64,000 nucleotides of DNA, taken from the NCBI RefSeq assembly GCF_000526715.1, contig NZ_JAGP01000001.1:1550001-1614000 (forward strand), read 5' to 3'. A program made the position numbers and the translations under genes. Numbering within the stretch: the stretch's first letter is position 1; each line of letters starts with the position of its first letter. The DNA is from Hydrogenovibrio kuenenii DSM 12350. GTDB lineage: Bacteria > Pseudomonadota > Gammaproteobacteria > Thiomicrospirales > Thiomicrospiraceae. A model generated the notes under the pieces. That model was not told where the DNA came from. It did no database searches and saw only the letters and a program-made list of their open reading frames with translations. This document shows positions 1 through 9,043 of the stretch, piece after piece.

Positions 1-307
1 CATCAAAGTGAAAATAATCCAACCCCACTTCACCGATGGCAATAACTTTTGGATGACTGGCCGCTGCAATCAATGCATCGTCACTAACAAACACCTCTTT
101 TTCTTCACAAGGATGAATGCCAATAGCTGCATAAACTTCTTCATACTGGTCAGCAATGCCCAATATGTCTTGCCACTGATCTGGATGAATGGCGATGCAC
201 AGCATTTTATCCACAGACAACTCATGAGCTGTTTTAATAACCTGATCAAGATTCCCGACTTTTTCTTCAGGCAAAATATTGAGATGACAATGTGAATCAA
301 TAATCAT
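1..307 (-). CDS. tatD: TatD family metal-dependent hydrolase (3' end cut by window)
   Basis: Amidohydrolase-fold TatD family, metal-dependent nucleases/hydrolases. About 102 N-terminal residues are present and the frame runs off the left edge. Seen: an N-terminal metal-binding signature MIIDSHCHL, then IGIHP and a GEVGLDYF segment carrying the conserved acidic ligand. The ATG at 305-307 gives this classical TatD N-terminus. It is the last gene of the fab-pab-tmk-holB run, 44 nt after holB, as in enterobacteria, except that the small PilZ-domain gene often found between holB and tatD is absent. The substrate cannot be told from sequence. Confidence 0.93.
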   Translation of the reverse strand, partial: MIIDSHCHLNILPEEKVGNLDQVIKTAHELSVDKMLCIAIHPDQWQDILGIADQYEEVYAAIGIHPCEEKEVFVSDDALIAAASHPKVIAIGEVGLDYFHFD

Positions 308-351
308 AATTTTTGTTTAAAACCTTGTTATTGCTTGATTTGAGAGGGAAA

Positions 352-1368
352 TTACACCCATTGACCACGAATCCAGTCACCTTTCATAACAGAAAATAAT
401 GGCTGATTCGGATCGAAATCTGGTTTTTGATGTGCTAACCACGCTAGGCACAGACTTTCCAGTAATAGCTCTTTGTTAGCATTTTGTCGCCATGTTTGCT
501 TGGCTTGTAATACCCATTTCTGAAATAACACCCAGTTAGGATTAAAATCCAACTTGTTTTGATATGACGCAGAACGTATTGCATCCACCGTCCACAAATA
601 GAACCAATCAAACACCTGCTCAGGGTGCTCAAACTTAACCCATTTTTCTACAACTTGAGAAACGGCTAATTTACCATTTCTCAGTGCTTTCATATCGGAT
701 TGCCATTCCGATTCCAACTCAAAACCTTTATCTTCAATCCATTGTTTTGCATTAAGAGGCGCACCCCAATTAACCTTTAAGGCTCTTTTTAACAGGGCAT
801 CATCTGCTTGAGGCACACTTTGAGACAACCAAGCATAAGCTTGGTCAAAAGCTGGCGTAGAAAATCGCAGTTGACGGCAACGGCTAACAATCGTCGCGGG
901 CAAACGCCCTGCATGATGGGTTGTTAACAATAAGACAGTGCGAGCTGGTGGTTCTTCAAGTGTTTTGAGCAAAGCGTTAAATGCGGAACGATTTAAATGC
1001 TCTACCGCTTCTATTAAGGCAACCTTATAACCACCTTGATGAGATGTACTGAATATTTTGTCACTTAGTTGGCGAATTTGATCGACAGAAATTTCTTTTT
1101 TATCTTCGGGTATGCTTACTCGGAAAAAATCGGGATGTGTAAGCTGCGTAAACTGGTGGCATTGTGCGCACTGCCCACAAGCCTCTAGCCCTGGTTGTTG
1201 GCACAGAATACCTTGTGCAACTTGCTCAGCAAACCCCGTCATACCAATCCCATCAGTACCCGCCAATAAGTAGGCGTGACCTATACCATAGTCCTGGGCA
1301 TTAGGTTGCGACTGTGCAGTTTGGGCTAACCATTCCTGCCAAAGAGATTCTAACCAAGGTAATACCAA
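352..1368 (-). CDS. holB: DNA polymerase III subunit delta'
   Basis: Clamp-loader subunit of the replicative polymerase, partner of the DnaX and delta subunits in loading the beta clamp. The 338-residue length matches the family. Seen: a degenerate nucleotide-binding loop (GTDGIGMTGFAEQ, residues about 38-50), a four-cysteine zinc module (CxxxxxxxCxxCxxC, about residues 56-70), a sensor-like LKTLEEPP motif near residue 135 and a SRCRQL segment. The loss of a normal Walker A is typical of delta'. It lies 24 nt after tmk and is probably co-transcribed with it. Confidence 0.95.
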   Translation of the reverse strand: MVLPWLESLWQEWLAQTAQSQPNAQDYGIGHAYLLAGTDGIGMTGFAEQVAQGILCQQPGLEACGQCAQCHQFTQLTHPDFFRVSIPEDKKEISVDQIRQLSDKIFSTSHQGGYKVALIEAVEHLNRSAFNALLKTLEEPPARTVLLLTTHHAGRLPATIVSRCRQLRFSTPAFDQAYAWLSQSVPQADDALLKRALKVNWGAPLNAKQWIEDKGFELESEWQSDMKALRNGKLAVSQVVEKWVKFEHPEQVFDWFYLWTVDAIRSASYQNKLDFNPNWVLFQKWVLQAKQTWRQNANKELLLESLCLAWLAHQKPDFDPNQPLFSVMKGDWIRGQWV

Positions 1369-1392
1369 AATATTTCTATTCCTTTGCCTAAA

Positions 1393-2049
1393 TTAGGCAA
1401 CGACTTTTTTGCCTGCTGACAAGCAAAGTTGCTTAAGCTTTTGCTCAACCTGCGCCTGAACCTGCACCAATGGCAAGCCGGCATCAATCACTTCATAGCG
1501 TTGTGGTGCTTGCTTCGCTCGATTTAAATATGCTGAGCGCACTTTTTCAAAGAAATCATGCTCTTCTTCTTCAAAACGATCAGTTTGCCCACGTGACTTC
1601 ACGCGCTTCATTCCTTCTTCGATCGACAGATCAAAAACAAACGTCATATTTGGATAAAAGCCTTGTTGAACCCACTGCTCCAACTCCAAAATACGACCAT
1701 AGGAAATACCGCGCGCGGCACCTTGATAAGCATAAGAAGCATCCGTAAAACGATCCGAGATAACCCACTTCCCGGCTTCTAGTGCAGGAATAATTTTTTC
1801 TTGAAGATGCTGGTTACGTGCGGCAAACATCAGCAACAACTCGGTTTCTGCTGTCATTGCGGTATTGTTATTATCAAGCAAAATGGCTCGTACAGCTTCA
1901 CTGATATCAGTCCCCCCAGGCTCACGGGTGGTAATCACTTCTATATCCTGAGCCTTGAGCCAGCTTTCCATAAACTTGAGATTGGTTGACTTACCGGCAC
2001 CTTCAGTACCTTCAAGCGTAATAAATTTACCTAAATATTTGTGTTTCAT
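1393..2049 (-). CDS. tmk: Thymidylate kinase
   Basis: Phosphorylates dTMP to dTDP in dTTP synthesis. 218 residues, a normal length. Seen: P-loop GTEGAGKS near residue 15, the TREPGGT substrate-binding motif near 40, a DRF..ASYAYQG segment near 98-108 and a LID-like arginine-rich RVKSRGQTDRFE stretch near 148-160. It sits in the conserved mltG-tmk-holB order on the minus strand. The 75-nt gap to mltG holds one copy of the dispersed 18-bp repeat, so the two genes are not tightly coupled. Confidence 0.96.
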   Translation of the reverse strand: MKHKYLGKFITLEGTEGAGKSTNLKFMESWLKAQDIEVITTREPGGTDISEAVRAILLDNNNTAMTAETELLLMFAARNQHLQEKIIPALEAGKWVISDRFTDASYAYQGAARGISYGRILELEQWVQQGFYPNMTFVFDLSIEEGMKRVKSRGQTDRFEEEEHDFFEKVRSAYLNRAKQAPQRYEVIDAGLPLVQVQAQVEQKLKQLCLSAGKKVVA

Positions 2050-2076
2050 TCAACAAACAATGACCTTTAACGACAC

Positions 2077-2094
2077 CCCAGCCTGGTAGATTTT
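2077..2094 (-). repeat. Dispersed 18-bp element, copy 1
   Basis: Reads AAAATCTACCAGGCTGGG on the minus strand, in the mltG-tmk intergenic gap, in the same direction as transcription. It is one of two copies with A at the R position of consensus AAAATCTRCCAGGCTGGG. The core is a near palindrome, CCAG-N-CTGG. Function unknown. Confidence 0.85.
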
Positions 2095-2124
2095 TACAAA
2101 AATCACCAACCTGAAGTTAATAAA

Positions 2125-3165
2125 CTATTTGGATTTAACCGGATTTACAGCTGACTTTCCGGCTTCTTTTTCTTTAATCAAATAAGCTCTCACGGCACGA
2201 TTATGCTCTGCAAGCGTATTTGAGAAACGATGCTGACCATCTCCATTGGCAACAAAATACAATGCTTTTGTTTCAGCCGGATGAAATACAGCTTTGATGG
2301 CATCTGCGCTGGCCAACGCAATCGGTGTTGGCGGCAGTCCGTTTATACGATAAGTATTATAAGGGGTTTTGGTTAACAAATCTTTTTTACGAATATCACC
2401 GTCATACTTTGCTCCTATCCCATAAATTACAGTAGGATCAGACTGTAGGCGCATATGCTTCTTCAGACGATTAATAAACACTGCTGCGATTTTAGGACGC
2501 TCAGGCCCATAACCCGTTTCTTTTTCGACAATGGAAGCCAAAATCAAAGCTTGATAAGCTGTCTTAAAAGGTAAGTCTGATGAACGAGCTTGCCATTCTT
2601 TATCCAGTAAGGTTTGCAAATCATGATGTGCGCGCTTAAGAACAGACAAATCCGTATCACCCGCCGTGTACAAATAAGTCTCAGGCAAAATCATCCCTTC
2701 CAAAGCCCCGGAAACACCGAGTTCTGTTTGTAATGATTGTTGATTAAAATTCGTATGCTTCATTTTGGGCATGGCTGCCAGCTTTTGTAACGACTGCTGA
2801 AAGGTTTCGCCTGCAATGAACGTCATTGGGTAAGCGACATTCTTTCCTTCAGTCAGTTGCTTAACTAACTGCTCTACCGTCCAACTAGGTTGAATTTCAA
2901 ACTCCCCTGTCTGAATCTTTTGCGATTTTCCTACGATTTTTAAATACCAACGCAGCCAGTGAGGGTGTCGAATCAATCTTTCTTTGTGTAAAAGGTTCGC
3001 CACCGACTTACCGGAAGCCCCTTTCGGAATATCAATCACTTTCGCTTGGCTTAAAGATGAAATAGGTGCGGTTAAAAACTGTTTGAATGTCCAACCTTCA
3101 ACTGACAGCCAGATAACAGCGAAACAGATAGCAATAACTTTTAATAAAAAAATACTTTTTTTCAT
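2125..3165 (-). CDS. mltG: Endolytic murein transglycosylase
   Basis: Membrane-anchored YceG/MltG lytic transglycosylase that cleaves nascent glycan strands and helps end peptidoglycan polymerisation. 346 residues. Seen: one N-terminal membrane segment (about residues 5-25), a LysM-like region after it, and the catalytic-domain motif ASIVEKETGY whose glutamate is the expected catalytic residue, followed by FINRLKKHMRLQSDPTVIYG and NTYRINGLPPTPI. Its ATG overlaps the pabC stop by 4 nt (ATGA), so translation is probably coupled. The gene order pabC-mltG-tmk is conserved in gammaproteobacteria. Confidence 0.95.
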   Translation of the reverse strand: MKKSIFLLKVIAICFAVIWLSVEGWTFKQFLTAPISSLSQAKVIDIPKGASGKSVANLLHKERLIRHPHWLRWYLKIVGKSQKIQTGEFEIQPSWTVEQLVKQLTEGKNVAYPMTFIAGETFQQSLQKLAAMPKMKHTNFNQQSLQTELGVSGALEGMILPETYLYTAGDTDLSVLKRAHHDLQTLLDKEWQARSSDLPFKTAYQALILASIVEKETGYGPERPKIAAVFINRLKKHMRLQSDPTVIYGIGAKYDGDIRKKDLLTKTPYNTYRINGLPPTPIALASADAIKAVFHPAETKALYFVANGDGQHRFSNTLAEHNRAVRAYLIKEKEAGKSAVNPVKSK

Positions 3166-4142
3166 AGCGTTTTAGATGGTGTAAATAACTCTTGATAATG
3201 CGTGCGATTTTCGGCTGCCCATTTCATCCAATCATAGGCTAATTGAAGTGTTTTTTCAGTGCTGAATTGTCTCTCTAGTGTTTTATTTATAAATTTAGTC
3301 ACTGGCATAACACCTCTTAAAGCATTACATAACAAAATTTCGTCCGCTTGATTCAGTACATTTAAATGAAAACGGTCAACCTGTACCTGATAACCTTGTG
3401 ACTTAGCCAAGTCTAAAATAACGGGCAAAGTTGTGCCACTTACACCGCAAGACGTCAATTCAGGCGTATAAACCGTATTTTCGCAAATCCACAATAAATT
3501 AGACTGGGTTGCGGAAACACACTCTCCTGACAAACTACACATAACCGCTTCATCGAATGATGACTCCATCAATGCTTGGCGAGCCAAAACATTTTCTAAG
3601 CGATTCAAATGCTTTAAACCTGCTAACAAAGGTTGTTGTCCATAACAGACATCACTCACCGTTAACTTTTGTGGAAAAATCTGCCAGGCTGGGTGTTCGT
3701 CATCAAATGAAAATGTATCCTTAGATTCGATTAACGCTTCAAAAGCAACGCCGCCAACACTTGGATAAGGCATCGCTTGAAAGATCCAGTTCGTACTTCC
3801 CTGACCTTTCTCTGGTGGTTGATAACCCTTCCCCCCAAACCCGCGCGTAACCAAAATTTTCAGCGCCATACGTTCAGGCACTACTTCATCCGAATCAACT
3901 AATGATTCTACAAAACAAGAAAAGTCTTCAATCAGTTTTGTAAGATTCAAATCCTGAAACTTAAGACGCTCTGCACTTTGTTGAATGCGTTTAAGGTGCG
4001 CTGACCAATTAACCAGACCACCGTCTAATAAAAGTATCGTGGTGAAAAAACCATCACCATACTGCAAACCTCTGTCCAGCAAGCCATGATTAAAACTCAA
4101 TTGATCGTCTTGAAGTGGCTGTCCGTTATACCAGGTGGTCAT
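3162..4142 (-). CDS. pabC: Aminodeoxychorismate lyase (class IV PLP enzyme)
   Basis: Converts 4-amino-4-deoxychorismate to p-aminobenzoate and pyruvate for folate synthesis. Class IV aminotransferase fold. Seen: N-terminal DRGLQYGDGFFTT, the PLP-lysine region GLKHLNRLENVLARQ and CGVSGTTLP. At 326 residues it is somewhat longer than many PabC proteins. Start and stop overlap pabB and mltG by 4 nt each, so pabB-pabC-mltG look translationally coupled. A copy of the dispersed repeat lies inside the gene in antisense orientation and is read as HPAWQIF (residues 150-156). Confidence 0.92.
   Translation of the reverse strand: MTTWYNGQPLQDDQLSFNHGLLDRGLQYGDGFFTTILLLDGGLVNWSAHLKRIQQSAERLKFQDLNLTKLIEDFSCFVESLVDSDEVVPERMALKILVTRGFGGKGYQPPEKGQGSTNWIFQAMPYPSVGGVAFEALIESKDTFSFDDEHPAWQIFPQKLTVSDVCYGQQPLLAGLKHLNRLENVLARQALMESSFDEAVMCSLSGECVSATQSNLLWICENTVYTPELTSCGVSGTTLPVILDLAKSQGYQVQVDRFHLNVLNQADEILLCNALRGVMPVTKFINKTLERQFSTEKTLQLAYDWMKWAAENRTHYQELFTPSKTL
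3676..3693 (+). repeat. Dispersed 18-bp element, copy 2 (inside pabC)
   Basis: Exact AAAATCTGCCAGGCTGGG on the plus strand, opposite to pabC transcription. The gene reads through it as Pro-Ala-Trp-Gln-Ile-Phe, a peptide different from those produced by the other coding-region copies. Confidence 0.88.
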
Positions 4143-5563
4143 AAACTCGCTCCAGCTTCCAAAGCGCGAATCAACCCCTTCGCTTTATGTCGGGATTCCA
4201 TCAGCTCTCGTTCTGCAATTGAGTCTGCTACGATTCCTGCTCCCGCTCTGAATTGAATGTCCGAACCTTGTTTTAACATGGTTCTGATCAGAATATTAAA
4301 GTCCAAACTGCCATCACGATTGATATAACCTAAAGAGCCAGTGTAGGCCAAGCGAGGCATTTGCTCTAACTCACCAATAATTTCCATACAGCGCACTTTG
4401 GGACAACCGGTAATGGTTCCCCCTGGAAAAGTCGCATGAATCACTTCCAGTGGAGAAACGCCTTCTTTTAAGTGACCGCGAACATTTGATACGATGTGAT
4501 GCACATGCTCATAAGTCTCAATCACCATCAGTTCATTGACTTCAACCGACCCAGCCTGGCAGATTCTACCCAAGTCATTACGCTCCAAATCAATCAACAT
4601 TATATGCTCGGCAATTTCTTTTGGGTGCTGGCGAAGTTCTTCAACTAACGCACAATCTTTTGCCAGATCTTCACTACGACGACGCGTACCGGCAATAGGT
4701 CTCGTTTCTACCCGAGGTGCTTGATAGCGTACTAAACGTTCTGGAGAAGAGCTTATTATCTGCCAATCTCCAAAATCCACTAAAGCAGCAAAAGGTGCTG
4801 GATTATTATTTCTTAAAGATTCATAAACGGAAACGGCATCATCAGTCGAAAGTGAAACTGACCATTGACGAGATAAATTCACTTGGAAAATATCGCCTGA
4901 CAAAATATATTCCTTAATGTCCGCTATCCCATCAAGGTATTTATCTTCCGGCTCTTCAGATTGAGACAAAATATCGAAGGGGCTGATTTTTAGTACTGCT
5001 TTACGACACTTCTCAAAAGCCTCTCTCATTAAATCAAAATGAGATTCAAAGCCAACTTCCGTGACCATATAAAGCGCCTCATTGCTCTTATCATAAATAA
5101 AAGCCGAAGGCACTCGCACTATAGATGCTAAGGGTAGAGAGGATTCTGTCTGTTGAGGCAGCTGTAATGTCGGCTCTATGACTTCTGCATAGTCATAACT
5201 AAAATAGGAAAACCAACCGCCACTAAAGGGTAAATCTAGGCAACTTTGCTCGTCAGACTCAACTTTAAGCGAAGAAAAGTCGTGTTCAAACTTTTGAACG
5301 AACTGTTCAGCTTCAATTGGGTTGTTCAAACAAAGAGTTTCTTGCGGAAAAGCAAAGAGAATATCGAATTGATTGGCATCACTTGAAGTACTAGCCCCAG
5401 AAATGTTCTGGGACTGTGCAACGCTTTCAAGCAAAAAAGGATAAGCGGTTGAGTCTAACTGGTGTAGCTTCAGTAAATCAAATACACCATCAAACAGTTT
5501 TTCTACCAGATAGTAACTGTTTGACGAAAGCACTGACTCTGAAGCCGATTTACCCGCTATCAA
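4139..5563 (-). CDS. pabB: Aminodeoxychorismate synthase component I
   Basis: Chorismate-binding enzyme that makes 4-amino-4-deoxychorismate, the substrate of the adjacent PabC. 474 residues with no glutamine-amidotransferase domain, so a separate PabA-type subunit is expected elsewhere. Seen: the chorismate-binding core with ETRPIAGTRRR, LERNDLGRICQAGSVEV, FPGGTITGCPKVRCMEII and GAGIVADS. The PIxGT motif has Ala where E. coli PabB has its active-site Lys, as anthranilate synthases do. Context with pabC argues for PabB, but a TrpE-like activity cannot be excluded from sequence. It is inserted between fabF and pabC, unlike in E. coli. Confidence 0.88.
   Translation of the reverse strand: MIAGKSASESVLSSNSYYLVEKLFDGVFDLLKLHQLDSTAYPFLLESVAQSQNISGASTSSDANQFDILFAFPQETLCLNNPIEAEQFVQKFEHDFSSLKVESDEQSCLDLPFSGGWFSYFSYDYAEVIEPTLQLPQQTESSLPLASIVRVPSAFIYDKSNEALYMVTEVGFESHFDLMREAFEKCRKAVLKISPFDILSQSEEPEDKYLDGIADIKEYILSGDIFQVNLSRQWSVSLSTDDAVSVYESLRNNNPAPFAALVDFGDWQIISSSPERLVRYQAPRVETRPIAGTRRRSEDLAKDCALVEELRQHPKEIAEHIMLIDLERNDLGRICQAGSVEVNELMVIETYEHVHHIVSNVRGHLKEGVSPLEVIHATFPGGTITGCPKVRCMEIIGELEQMPRLAYTGSLGYINRDGSLDFNILIRTMLKQGSDIQFRAGAGIVADSIAERELMESRHKAKGLIRALEAGASL
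4550..4567 (-). repeat. Dispersed 18-bp element, copy 3 (inside pabB)
   Basis: AGAATCTGCCAGGCTGGG on the minus strand, 17 of 18 to consensus, sense to pabB. It encodes Arg-Ile-Cys-Gln-Ala-Gly (residues 333-338). This peptide resembles the normal family motif at that point (ND-LGRIC-x-x-GS), so here the element coincides with conserved protein sequence. Confidence 0.75.
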
Positions 5564-5571
5564 ATGCAGCC

Positions 5572-6804
5572 CTAGATTTTTGCGAAGACCAAAGTTGCGT
5601 TGGTACCACCAAAACCTAGAGAGTTAGACACAGCATAGTCAATTTTAGACTGTCTTGCTTCACCTGAAACAAAGTCTAAATCACAACCTTCATCAGGATT
5701 TTCTAAATTCATCGTAGGAGGTAATACCTGCTCTTCAATCGCTTTGGCTACAAAAACTGCTTCCATTGCACCTGCTGCACCCAATGCATGACCGGTTACA
5801 GACTTGGTCGAACTCATCGTTAGGTTATAGGCATGTTGTCCAAATACAGACTTAACAGCACCGACTTCACATACATCACCTGCTGGCGTAGAAGTTCCAT
5901 GAGCATTGATATAATCAACTTGGTCAGGATTCAGTTTTGCGTTGTTGATAGCATTTTGGATAGCACGTGCACCGCCTGCACCACCTTCAGCAGGTTTAGT
6001 CATATGGTAGGCGTCACCGCTCATACCAAAACCAATGACTTCACAGTAAATTTTTGCACCACGCGCTTTAGCGTGCTCATATTCTTCCAATACAACCACA
6101 CCCGAACCATCACTTAGAACAAAACCATCGCGATCTTTATCCCATGGACGACTTGCCGTCTTAGGATCATCATTTCGAGTGGAAAGCGCTTTAGCAGCTG
6201 CAAATCCTGCCAAACCAAGAGGTGTCGCTGCATGCTCTGCTCCACCTGCAAGCATAACGTCCGCATCACCCATTTGAATCATTCTAAAAGAATCTCCAAT
6301 TGAGTGTGTGCCTGTTGCACAAGCGGTTGCGATTGCCATGTTTGGACCTTTAAGGCCGTGCATAATCGAAAAGTTACCAGAAACCATATTCACAATGGCA
6401 CTCGGTACAAAAAAAGGTGAAACACGACGTGGGCCAGAAGCACTTAATACGCTATGTTGCTTTTCAATAGCGCCAATCCCACCGATACCAGAACCGATTG
6501 ATACACCGATTCTAAAATCATTTTCTTCAGTTACGACTAGACCTGAATCTTTTAGCGCTTCTGTTCCAGCCATTAAACCGTAATGAATAAAAGGATCCAT
6601 TTTTTTGGCGTCCTTTGCCGAAATTACTTGAGTGACATCAAATCCTTTTACTTCACCACCAAATGTAACTGCAAAGCCTTCAGTATCAAAAGAAGATAGA
6701 TAATCAATTCCGCTTCTTCCTGCCAAAACAGCATCCCATGAATCCGCAGTATTGTTTCCCATTGGTGTTACGCATCCAACACCTGTAATTACAACTCGAC
6801 GCAT
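5572..6804 (-). CDS. fabF: Beta-ketoacyl-ACP synthase II
   Basis: Condenses malonyl-ACP with acyl-ACP in fatty-acid elongation. 410 residues, typical length. Seen: the nucleophile region [15 protein letters not shown] (Cys near residue 163), the two histidines in [11 protein letters not shown] and [11 protein letters not shown], and the C-terminal [14 protein letters not shown]. It follows acpP, with an intrinsic terminator between the two, so part of its expression must come from read-through or its own promoter. The next gene, pabB, starts 9 nt downstream. Confidence 0.97.
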   Translation of the reverse strand: MRRVVITGVGCVTPMGNNTADSWDAVLAGRSGIDYLSSFDTEGFAVTFGGEVKGFDVTQVISAKDAKKMDPFIHYGLMAGTEALKDSGLVVTEENDFRIGVSIGSGIGGIGAIEKQHSVLSASGPRRVSPFFVPSAIVNMVSGNFSIMHGLKGPNMAIATACATGTHSIGDSFRMIQMGDADVMLAGGAEHAATPLGLAGFAAAKALSTRNDDPKTASRPWDKDRDGFVLSDGSGVVVLEEYEHAKARGAKIYCEVIGFGMSGDAYHMTKPAEGGAGGARAIQNAINNAKLNPDQVDYINAHGTSTPAGDVCEVGAVKSVFGQHAYNLTMSSTKSVTGHALGAAGAMEAVFVAKAIEEQVLPPTMNLENPDEGCDLDFVSGEARQSKIDYAVSNSLGFGGTNATLVFAKI

Positions 6805-6851
6805 CTAATGTATTTTCCTTGTTATTCTTTACGACTCGGTCTCATAAAAAC

Positions 6852-6880
6852 AAAAAAAGCCGTAAAAACGGCCTTTTTTT
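6852..6880 (-). terminator. Intrinsic terminator between acpP and fabF
   Basis: Stem GCCGT / ACGGC with loop AAAA, flanked by seven A and seven T residues, so it can act in either direction. It lies just after the acpP stop on the minus strand, which would keep acpP at a higher level than fabF and downstream genes. Confidence 0.85.
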
Positions 6881-6898
6881 TATAGAAAAGCTTATTAC

Positions 6899-7135
6899 TT
6901 AGTCTAAGTTAGCTTCAATATAAGACGTAGCTTGTGCCAAAGTAGCGATTTTTTCAGCTTCTTCGTCTGGAATTTCACAATCAAACTCTTCTTCTAGAGC
7001 CATTACCAACTCAACTGTGTCTAGAGAGTCTGCGCCCAAATCATCGATGAATGAAGCATCAGGAGTAACTTGACCTTCTTCAACACCTAGTTGTTCAACA
7101 ACGATTTTCTTTACGCGCTCTTCAATACTGCTCAT
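6899..7135 (-). CDS. acpP: Acyl carrier protein
   Basis: Small acidic carrier of growing acyl chains on 4'-phosphopantetheine. 78 residues. Seen: the attachment motif [20 protein letters not shown], with Ser near residue 37 as the phosphopantetheine site, and strongly acidic composition. A CGGAG ribosome site precedes the ATG. The order fabG-acpP-fabF is the usual one. A terminator follows, which fits the very high level of ACP needed in the cell. Confidence 0.98.
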   Translation of the reverse strand: MSSIEERVKKIVVEQLGVEEGQVTPDASFIDDLGADSLDTVELVMALEEEFDCEIPDEEAEKIATLAQATSYIEANLD

Positions 7136-7255
7136 GGAATATTCTCCGGTTTTTGTTTAAGTTAAATTAAATGCCGCCATTTTCGCCTTAACCCACTCAT
7201 TTTTCAAGCTTTTTATTACATCTATTTTGAAAAATTGAGGAAAATCAAAGGTTAA

Positions 7256-7996
7256 TTAAATCATGTACATACCACCATTCACGTTTAGTGTTTGACCAGT
7301 AATGTAACTACCACCCTCTGAAGCCAAGAAAGTCACTGACTTGGCAATGTCTTCAGGAGAACCTAAACGTTTTAATGGAATTTGTTGTGTTAAGGAATCG
7401 CGTTGTTCTTGAGGAAGCGCGCGAGTCATATCGGTATCGATAAATCCTGGTGCAACGGTATTAACGGTAATATTTTTAGAACCAACTTCTCTTGCAAGAG
7501 ATTTACTAAAACCAATTATTCCAGCTTTAGCTGCTGCATAGTTAGTTTGCCCGGCATTACCCATCACACCAACCACAGATGCAATATTAATGATTGCACC
7601 ACCTTTTGCTTTCATCATACCGCGCAAACAAGCTTTTGACATACGATAAACAGAACTCAGGTTTGTTTGGATAATATCATCCCACTCATCATCCTTCATG
7701 CGCATTAATAAATTATCACGGGTAATACCAGCGTTATTAACCAAAATCGTTGGCACACCAAACTTTTCGGTCGTTTCCGCCAAAACTGCAGCAATCATTT
7801 CAGCTTGAGTCACGTCTAAACACATGCCTGTACCGGTCGCACCAGCTTCTTTCAAATATTCTGAAATCGCGTTAGCACCTGATTCAGAGGTTGCCGTTCC
7901 TATAACAGTGGCACCGTTCGCTGCCAAATCTAGTGCAATGGCTTTACCGATACCGCGACTGGCGCCCGTTACAAAAGCAATCTTTCCTGTTAACAT
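7256..7996 (-). CDS. fabG: 3-oxoacyl-ACP reductase
   Basis: NADPH-dependent short-chain dehydrogenase that reduces 3-ketoacyl-ACP. 246 residues. Seen: cofactor motif TGASRGIGKAIA near residue 11, NNAGITRDNLLMRM near 88, the catalytic Ser of INIASVVGVMGNAGQ, and YAAAKAG with the catalytic Tyr and Lys. The C-terminus YITGQTLNVNGGMYM is typical. It sits between fabD and acpP. Confidence 0.97.
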   Translation of the reverse strand: MLTGKIAFVTGASRGIGKAIALDLAANGATVIGTATSESGANAISEYLKEAGATGTGMCLDVTQAEMIAAVLAETTEKFGVPTILVNNAGITRDNLLMRMKDDEWDDIIQTNLSSVYRMSKACLRGMMKAKGGAIINIASVVGVMGNAGQTNYAAAKAGIIGFSKSLAREVGSKNITVNTVAPGFIDTDMTRALPQEQRDSLTQQIPLKRLGSPEDIAKSVTFLASEGGSYITGQTLNVNGGMYMI

Positions 7997-8077
7997 ATTC
8001 CTTCCTCAGCTCAAATTTGATATCGTAATTTTAAATGATTGAAATCAAAATGAATTAAATTTTTGTTGGTTTATTTT

Positions 8078-9001
8078 TTACAAGCCTTCTAAAGCTTTTG
8101 CGACAGAACCTGCATCGTATACAGCTGTCATACCCATTTTTTTATCGATACGACGGTTTAGACCCATCAACACCTTACCAGGCCCAAGCTCAAATAACTT
8201 TTCAACGCCTTGGGCTTTCATGGACTCAACAGTTTTCACCCATTGCACAGGCATATAAAGCTGCTCTACCAATGCTTGCTTAATCGCTGATGCATCTGAA
8301 AACGACTGTACGCTGGCATTATGTATAACTGGAATTGTCGGCACATTAAACTCAATTGATGCCAGAGTCTCACTTAAAGCTTCTGCAGCTGGTTTCATTA
8401 AAGAACAGTGCGAAGGCACACTAACTGCCAAAGGTACAACTCGCTTAGCACCAGCTTCTTCAAATAACAGTAACGAAGCATCCACTGCTGCTTTTGCGCC
8501 AGCAATCACAACTTGGCCTGGTGAGTTAAAATTTACAGCCTCAACCACACCATCTACTTGTGCACAAATATCAATAATCTGCTGATCTTCCAGCCCAAGA
8601 ATAGCTGCCATTGCACCCTCACCTGCTGGTACAGCTGTCTGCATTAAACGACCACGCGTTTCAACCAATTTAACACCTTGAGCAAGATCCATAACGCCAG
8701 AGGCAACCAATGCAGTATATTCACCTAATGAGTGTCCAGCCAAATAAGCAGGAGACAATGTTTTTTCTGCTGCCAACACACGATAAGTTGCGATACCTGC
8801 TGTCAACATTGCTGGCTGAGTCACATCTGTTTGGTTCAACTTTTCTTCAGGACCGTCTTGAGTTACTTGCCACAAATCATAACCAAGGGCATCAGACGCC
8901 TCTTCAAAGGTTGATTTTACAACTGAGTATTGATCGGCCATATCAGCCATCATTCCAATAGATTGAGAACCTTGCCCGGGAAAAACAAATGCATATGACA
9001 T
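8078..9001 (-). CDS. fabD: Malonyl-CoA:ACP acyltransferase
   Basis: Moves malonyl from CoA to ACP to supply chain extension. 307 residues. Seen: FVFPGQGSQSIGMM at the N-terminus, the nucleophile elbow GHSLGEYTALVASG (Ser near residue 92), the arginine-containing ETRGRLMQ and a catalytic-histidine region VPSHCSLM near residue 200. Normal position between fabH and fabG. Confidence 0.97.
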   Translation of the reverse strand: MSYAFVFPGQGSQSIGMMADMADQYSVVKSTFEEASDALGYDLWQVTQDGPEEKLNQTDVTQPAMLTAGIATYRVLAAEKTLSPAYLAGHSLGEYTALVASGVMDLAQGVKLVETRGRLMQTAVPAGEGAMAAILGLEDQQIIDICAQVDGVVEAVNFNSPGQVVIAGAKAAVDASLLLFEEAGAKRVVPLAVSVPSHCSLMKPAAEALSETLASIEFNVPTIPVIHNASVQSFSDASAIKQALVEQLYMPVQWVKTVESMKAQGVEKLFELGPGKVLMGLNRRIDKKMGMTAVYDAGSVAKALEGL

Positions 9002-9043
9002 AACTGGAAAAACCTTTAATCTTTAAATTAGTTTAGCGTGAAA

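Noticed and set aside
70-300. Small ORFs at the left edge
   Set aside because: They overlap the tatD N-terminus, which has clear TatD motifs in another frame on the minus strand.
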